Made by a program: the position numbers and the translations under genes | Assembly (NCBI RefSeq): GCF_002934605.1 | Contig: NZ_PTJC01000006.1 | Span: 1,426,001-1,490,000, forward strand | Direction: 5' to 3' | From: Neolewinella xylanilytica | GTDB lineage: Bacteria > Bacteroidota > Bacteroidia > Chitinophagales > Saprospiraceae | Length of the DNA stretch: 64,000 bases | Shown: one piece after another, positions 61,345 to 64,000 of the stretch | Position numbering within the stretch: position 1 is the stretch's first letter | Layout of the letters: every line of letters starts with the position of its first letter | The notes under the pieces: model-generated | The model's input: the letters and a program-made list of their open reading frames with translations, nothing else | What the model was told of the DNA's origin: nothing | The model's database searches: none

Positions 61345-62754
61345 ATGCTGCAGTCGCTGATCATCGTCGGATGCGTATATGTAGCCCTGCTCATCGGCGT
61401 TTCCCTATGGCAACGCCGAATTAACGAAGACAGTAAAGATTACCTGCTGGCAGGAGGGAGCCTCAGTAGCGTATTGGGATTGTTCACCTTTGCGGCCACG
61501 CTCTTCAGTACGTTCACGCTGCTCGGAATGCCGGATCTTTTCCGGGTGCACGGGGTGGGGGCCTGGCACTTCCTGGCGGTGAGCGATATGGCATTGATCT
61601 TCGGGGTGATCTGGATCGGCTACCATTTCCGGCGGGTAGCCCTGCGGCAGGGCTATTGGGGAATGGCCGGATTTATGAACCGGCAGTACGGAAACCGACT
61701 GGCCGGAGCGGTGGCCTTTTTCGGAGCATTCATTTTTCTCATACCCTACGTAGCCATACAGATCAAGGGGGTGTCCGACTTCGTAGCCCTTGCCTTTCCG
61801 GGGCTGATGCCGGTGTGGGGCTGGTCGGTGCTCCTGGTAGCGATCATGCTGCTGTACAGCGAACTGGGCGGACTGAAGGCCATCATCTATAACGATGCGA
61901 TTCAAGGGCTGATCTTGCTCGTGGTGATCTGGATCGTGGGGTTGAGTTGCCTGGAAAGCGTGGGCGGGCTGGAGGCCGGCTACACTACTTTGGAAGCACG
62001 GGAGCCAGCATTGCTTAGCGTACCCGGGCCGAACGGTTTATTCACTCCTCAATTCCTGATCGGCTCGGCGGTGGCCATACTGATGATCCCCTTCACCCAG
62101 CCACAGGTAAGTATCCGACTGGCCATCATGGAGACGGACCGGGCCATGTACCGCATGGCCGTCGGCGTGGGGGTATTTGCCATCTTCGTCATTCTGCCTA
62201 CGGCCTTCATCGGGCTGTACGGCTCGATCCGCTATCCGGACCTGACGGCGTTCGAGTTCCTGAGCCGGGCGCTGGTAGTGGATCAGCCACCCACCCTGGC
62301 GGCCTTCGTACTGATCGGGTTGCTGGCCGCCGCAATTTCCACGGCCGATTCACAGATCTTCGCGCTGGGTACGGAGCTGCGGTCGTTGCTGCGGTCCGAA
62401 GACGACCGGCAATTGCTGCGGGTGACGAAGGTGGGAATTGTCGTATTTGCGGTAACGGCGCTCGGGTTCAGCCTCGTCGCGGGAGACCAACTTGCGTTGT
62501 TGGCGCGAACCAGCTTCGCGGGAACTTCCCTGCTGGCACCGATGATCTTTGCCGGCATCTTCGGGGAGCGGCGGGGGAGGGGGTATTTTTTGCCCTCGAT
62601 GACGTTGGGTGGGGTTTTGGTGTTTTTAGCCTCCCTGCTTGGCCTGATTCCGGATACCTGCTTGGGACTGCGACTTGATCTGTTCATTTTGATGGTATTG
62701 GGGACGTTGGCTGTGCTGCCGATTGGGGCGGTTTCGGGAGAATCTACCGCATGA
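61345..62754 (+). CDS. Sodium:solute symporter (SSS family)
   Basis: A 469-residue carrier with about thirteen membrane helices. Family features: SKDYLLAGGSLSSVLGLFTF and LFSTFTLLGMPDLFR near the N-terminus (Na+ and substrate region), LYSELGGLKAIIYNDAIQGL, and LAAAISTADSQIFALGTEL, which is the conserved helix-8 ST-ADS motif that binds Na+. It would import the monosaccharide or uronide used by the five upstream genes. Last gene of the operon; no clear terminator follows in the 44 bases to the convergent gene. Confidence 0.93.
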   Translation: MLQSLIIVGCVYVALLIGVSLWQRRINEDSKDYLLAGGSLSSVLGLFTFAATLFSTFTLLGMPDLFRVHGVGAWHFLAVSDMALIFGVIWIGYHFRRVALRQGYWGMAGFMNRQYGNRLAGAVAFFGAFIFLIPYVAIQIKGVSDFVALAFPGLMPVWGWSVLLVAIMLLYSELGGLKAIIYNDAIQGLILLVVIWIVGLSCLESVGGLEAGYTTLEAREPALLSVPGPNGLFTPQFLIGSAVAILMIPFTQPQVSIRLAIMETDRAMYRMAVGVGVFAIFVILPTAFIGLYGSIRYPDLTAFEFLSRALVVDQPPTLAAFVLIGLLAAAISTADSQIFALGTELRSLLRSEDDRQLLRVTKVGIVVFAVTALGFSLVAGDQLALLARTSFAGTSLLAPMIFAGIFGERRGRGYFLPSMTLGGVLVFLASLLGLIPDTCLGLRLDLFILMVLGTLAVLPIGAVSGESTA

Positions 62755-62798
62755 CACATCGATGTCTGTCAAAATGACAGGCCTGACACATCCGATGT

Positions 62799-63896
62799 CT
62801 AACCCCCAAATCGTCCCAAATCCACCTCCCCCGGCACCGCTGCATCACCCGCCAAAGCGGCAAGGAGCCACCGGCTCACCAGCGGAGCCAGCGAAGCCCC
62901 CTTCGTCCCCAGGCCGTTGAAGATCCACAGAGTAGGATGCTCGGGGTGGACCCCGATTACCGGTCGCCGGTCGCGGATGGTCGGTCGTACCGCCGCCCGG
63001 TGGTCGACGATCTCGTACGGTACGGTAATCAACTCCCGTAACCGGTCTTCTAGGTACTTCCTTGCATCCGGGGTGGGCCCCTCGTCGGTCCAGAGGTTTT
63101 GGCTCGTGGCCCCCACCCAGTAGGTGTCGTCGCTCTGGGGCACGAGAAAGATGCGGTGCTTAAATAAGCGATCGAGCAGCGGCGCCTCCGTTTTCACGAT
63201 CAGCACCTCCCCCTTGTTTCCACCGTAGGGTAGGTCACCGAACCAGGGATTGGAGCGCGACCGCCACCCTTCGCAAAAGATCACTCGATCGTAGATGCGG
63301 GTGCGGTCGCCTAGAACCAGGCTAATCCGAGTGCCCCCGACGGACAAATCCCCGTAGTCCAGAGCAGTCTCGGAAATGCGCTGCTCCCCCCGCAGCCGCG
63401 CTCGAAACCGCTCGACGAGCAAGGCCACGTCCACCCGCGCGGAGTGGCGAACGCCAGCGTAGGAAAAGGCCGGCTCAGTGATGGCGGGAATGCCGCCCAG
63501 CGCGGGATCGTCGTCCAGGTAATCATCGTATCCCGGGTCGCCGGAGCGCGCCAGCCAGTCGTTCTGGTCGCCGCGGTTGAAGAGGGTGCGTACCAGCGGG
63601 ATGTCGTGCCAGATGGGAACGCCCAAGGTGCGTTCCAGCTCGGCGTAGAGCTTCCGGGCTTCGGGAAGCAAGTCGTCGATCCGCCAACTCTTGACGAAGC
63701 GCCGACCGGTGATGGGGTTAATGATGCCCGCGGCCACCGCACTCGCTGCCGTTTGCTCCGGTGCGTCGATGTAGTGCACCGAATGGCCGGCGCATTCCAG
63801 GCGGTAGCCGATGAGGGTTCCGGCCAATCCCTGGCCGACAATGAGGTAGTCGATGGTTTTCGCCGAAAGGTAAGCCGGGCCGAAGCATGCGGCCAA
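62799..63896 (-). CDS. FAD-dependent oxidoreductase (DAO family)
   Basis: A 365-residue flavoprotein. The FAD-binding dinucleotide motif is DYLIVGQGLAGTLIGYRLE near residue 16-34, then IINPITGRRFVKSW and the C-terminal signature VRPTIRDRRPVIG and NGLGTKGASLAP. It belongs to the DAO superfamily, near glycine-oxidase/ThiO- or MnmC-C-like enzymes, which oxidise amino acids or amines; substrate not determined. No ATG is in a suitable place: the start is a TTG at 63896, next to a terminator of the upstream gene. Homologues often begin right before KTIDYLIVG. Confidence 0.87.
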   Translation of the reverse strand: MAACFGPAYLSAKTIDYLIVGQGLAGTLIGYRLECAGHSVHYIDAPEQTAASAVAAGIINPITGRRFVKSWRIDDLLPEARKLYAELERTLGVPIWHDIPLVRTLFNRGDQNDWLARSGDPGYDDYLDDDPALGGIPAITEPAFSYAGVRHSARVDVALLVERFRARLRGEQRISETALDYGDLSVGGTRISLVLGDRTRIYDRVIFCEGWRSRSNPWFGDLPYGGNKGEVLIVKTEAPLLDRLFKHRIFLVPQSDDTYWVGATSQNLWTDEGPTPDARKYLEDRLRELITVPYEIVDHRAAVRPTIRDRRPVIGVHPEHPTLWIFNGLGTKGASLAPLVSRWLLAALAGDAAVPGEVDLGRFGG

Positions 63897-63937
63897 AAAT
63901 TAGGAGCCCCCGTCGGTCGAAACCGGCAGGGGACTCC
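63895..63937 (-). terminator. Minus-strand intrinsic terminator
   Basis: On the minus strand GGAGTCCCCTGCCGGT, loop TTCG, ACCGACGGGGGCTCC, then TAATTTTT. It ends the partial gene at the right edge, and its T-run touches the start codon of the FAD oxidoreductase. Confidence 0.8.
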
Positions 63938-63967
63938 CGCTTATTGGAAAGAAACAAGTTATGGCTC

Positions 63968-64000
63968 TTAGCGCCGGAAGCGCGAACCCCTATCCGGGCA
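63968..64000 (-). CDS. C-terminal tail of a gene cut by the window edge
   Basis: The minus strand reads CPDRGSRFRR followed by TAA, 31 bases before a strong minus-strand terminator. The terminator implies a gene upstream of it, and this arginine-rich tail is the likely end. Nothing can be said about its function. Confidence 0.35.
   Translation of the reverse strand, partial: CPDRGSRFRR

Overview
The window looks like chromosome from a moderately GC-rich member of the Bacteroidota, most likely the Saprospiraceae/Lewinella lineage. This is inferred from gene content. Supporting signs are a TonB-dependent receptor with a carboxypeptidase-like N-terminal domain, an LptE lipoprotein, a type IX secretion (T9SS) sorting domain, HisKA_2/LytTR signalling, a Bacteroidota-type rhodopsin, MurA with Asp at the catalytic Cys position, and a general lack of Shine-Dalgarno sequences. 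No phage, insertion sequence or CRISPR array was seen.

Layout. 1-4.6 kb: truncated TonB receptor, cupin, NUDIX, Crp/Fnr regulator, LptE. 4.6-6.0 kb: two tandem-repeat arrays. 6-13.2 kb: serine deaminase, CcmB, amidase, DUF4286, MurA, amidohydrolase. 13.6-20 kb: Crp/Fnr plus RidA, glycosyltransferase, four-helix bundle protein, epimerase and ALDH7, separated by short-repeat blocks. 20.05-20.22 kb: abutting tRNA-Ser(GCT) and tRNA-Pro(TGG). 20.3-25.3 kb: a cellulose-synthase-like GT2 fused to a GH26-like hydrolase, coupled to a second glycosidase-like protein. 25.6-27.6 kb: NTQ-motif rhodopsin (predicted light-driven chloride pump) and a DUF2254 membrane protein. 27.6-30.5 kb: a kinase/M23/class-III aminotransferase fusion. 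31-35.8 kb: histidine kinase, LytTR regulator, glutamate-receptor-like K+ channel, RlmG-like methyltransferase. 35.8-38.9 kb: two paralogous helical proteins, OxyR, ankyrin protein, VOC protein. 39.2-42.1 kb: a tightly overlapping thioredoxin-ApbE-DUF4266-DUF3570 operon. 42.3-50.1 kb: SH3 lipoprotein, UvrC, SLC13 transporter, GH13 enzyme, a peptide deformylase with a lipoprotein signal, DUF2805. 50.3-56.4 kb: six-CHRD T9SS protein, a decayed T9SS pseudogene, DnaK. 56.9-62.8 kb: a six-gene operon for unsaturated uronide catabolism (GH88, TIM-barrel isomerase, Gfo/Idh/MocA, SDR, small membrane protein, SSS symporter). The window ends with an FAD oxidoreductase and the last codons of another gene.

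The most interesting items are the GT2-GH26 synthase/hydrolase fusion, the NTQ rhodopsin beside DUF2254, the three-domain kinase-peptidase-aminotransferase, the ApbE/DUF3570 operon with a flavinylation-like SGAS motif, the extracytoplasmic deformylase, and a recurring class of intergenic repeats. These repeats sit at gene 3' ends, are dense in stop triplets, and in places contain recognisable copies of the neighbouring gene's last codons.
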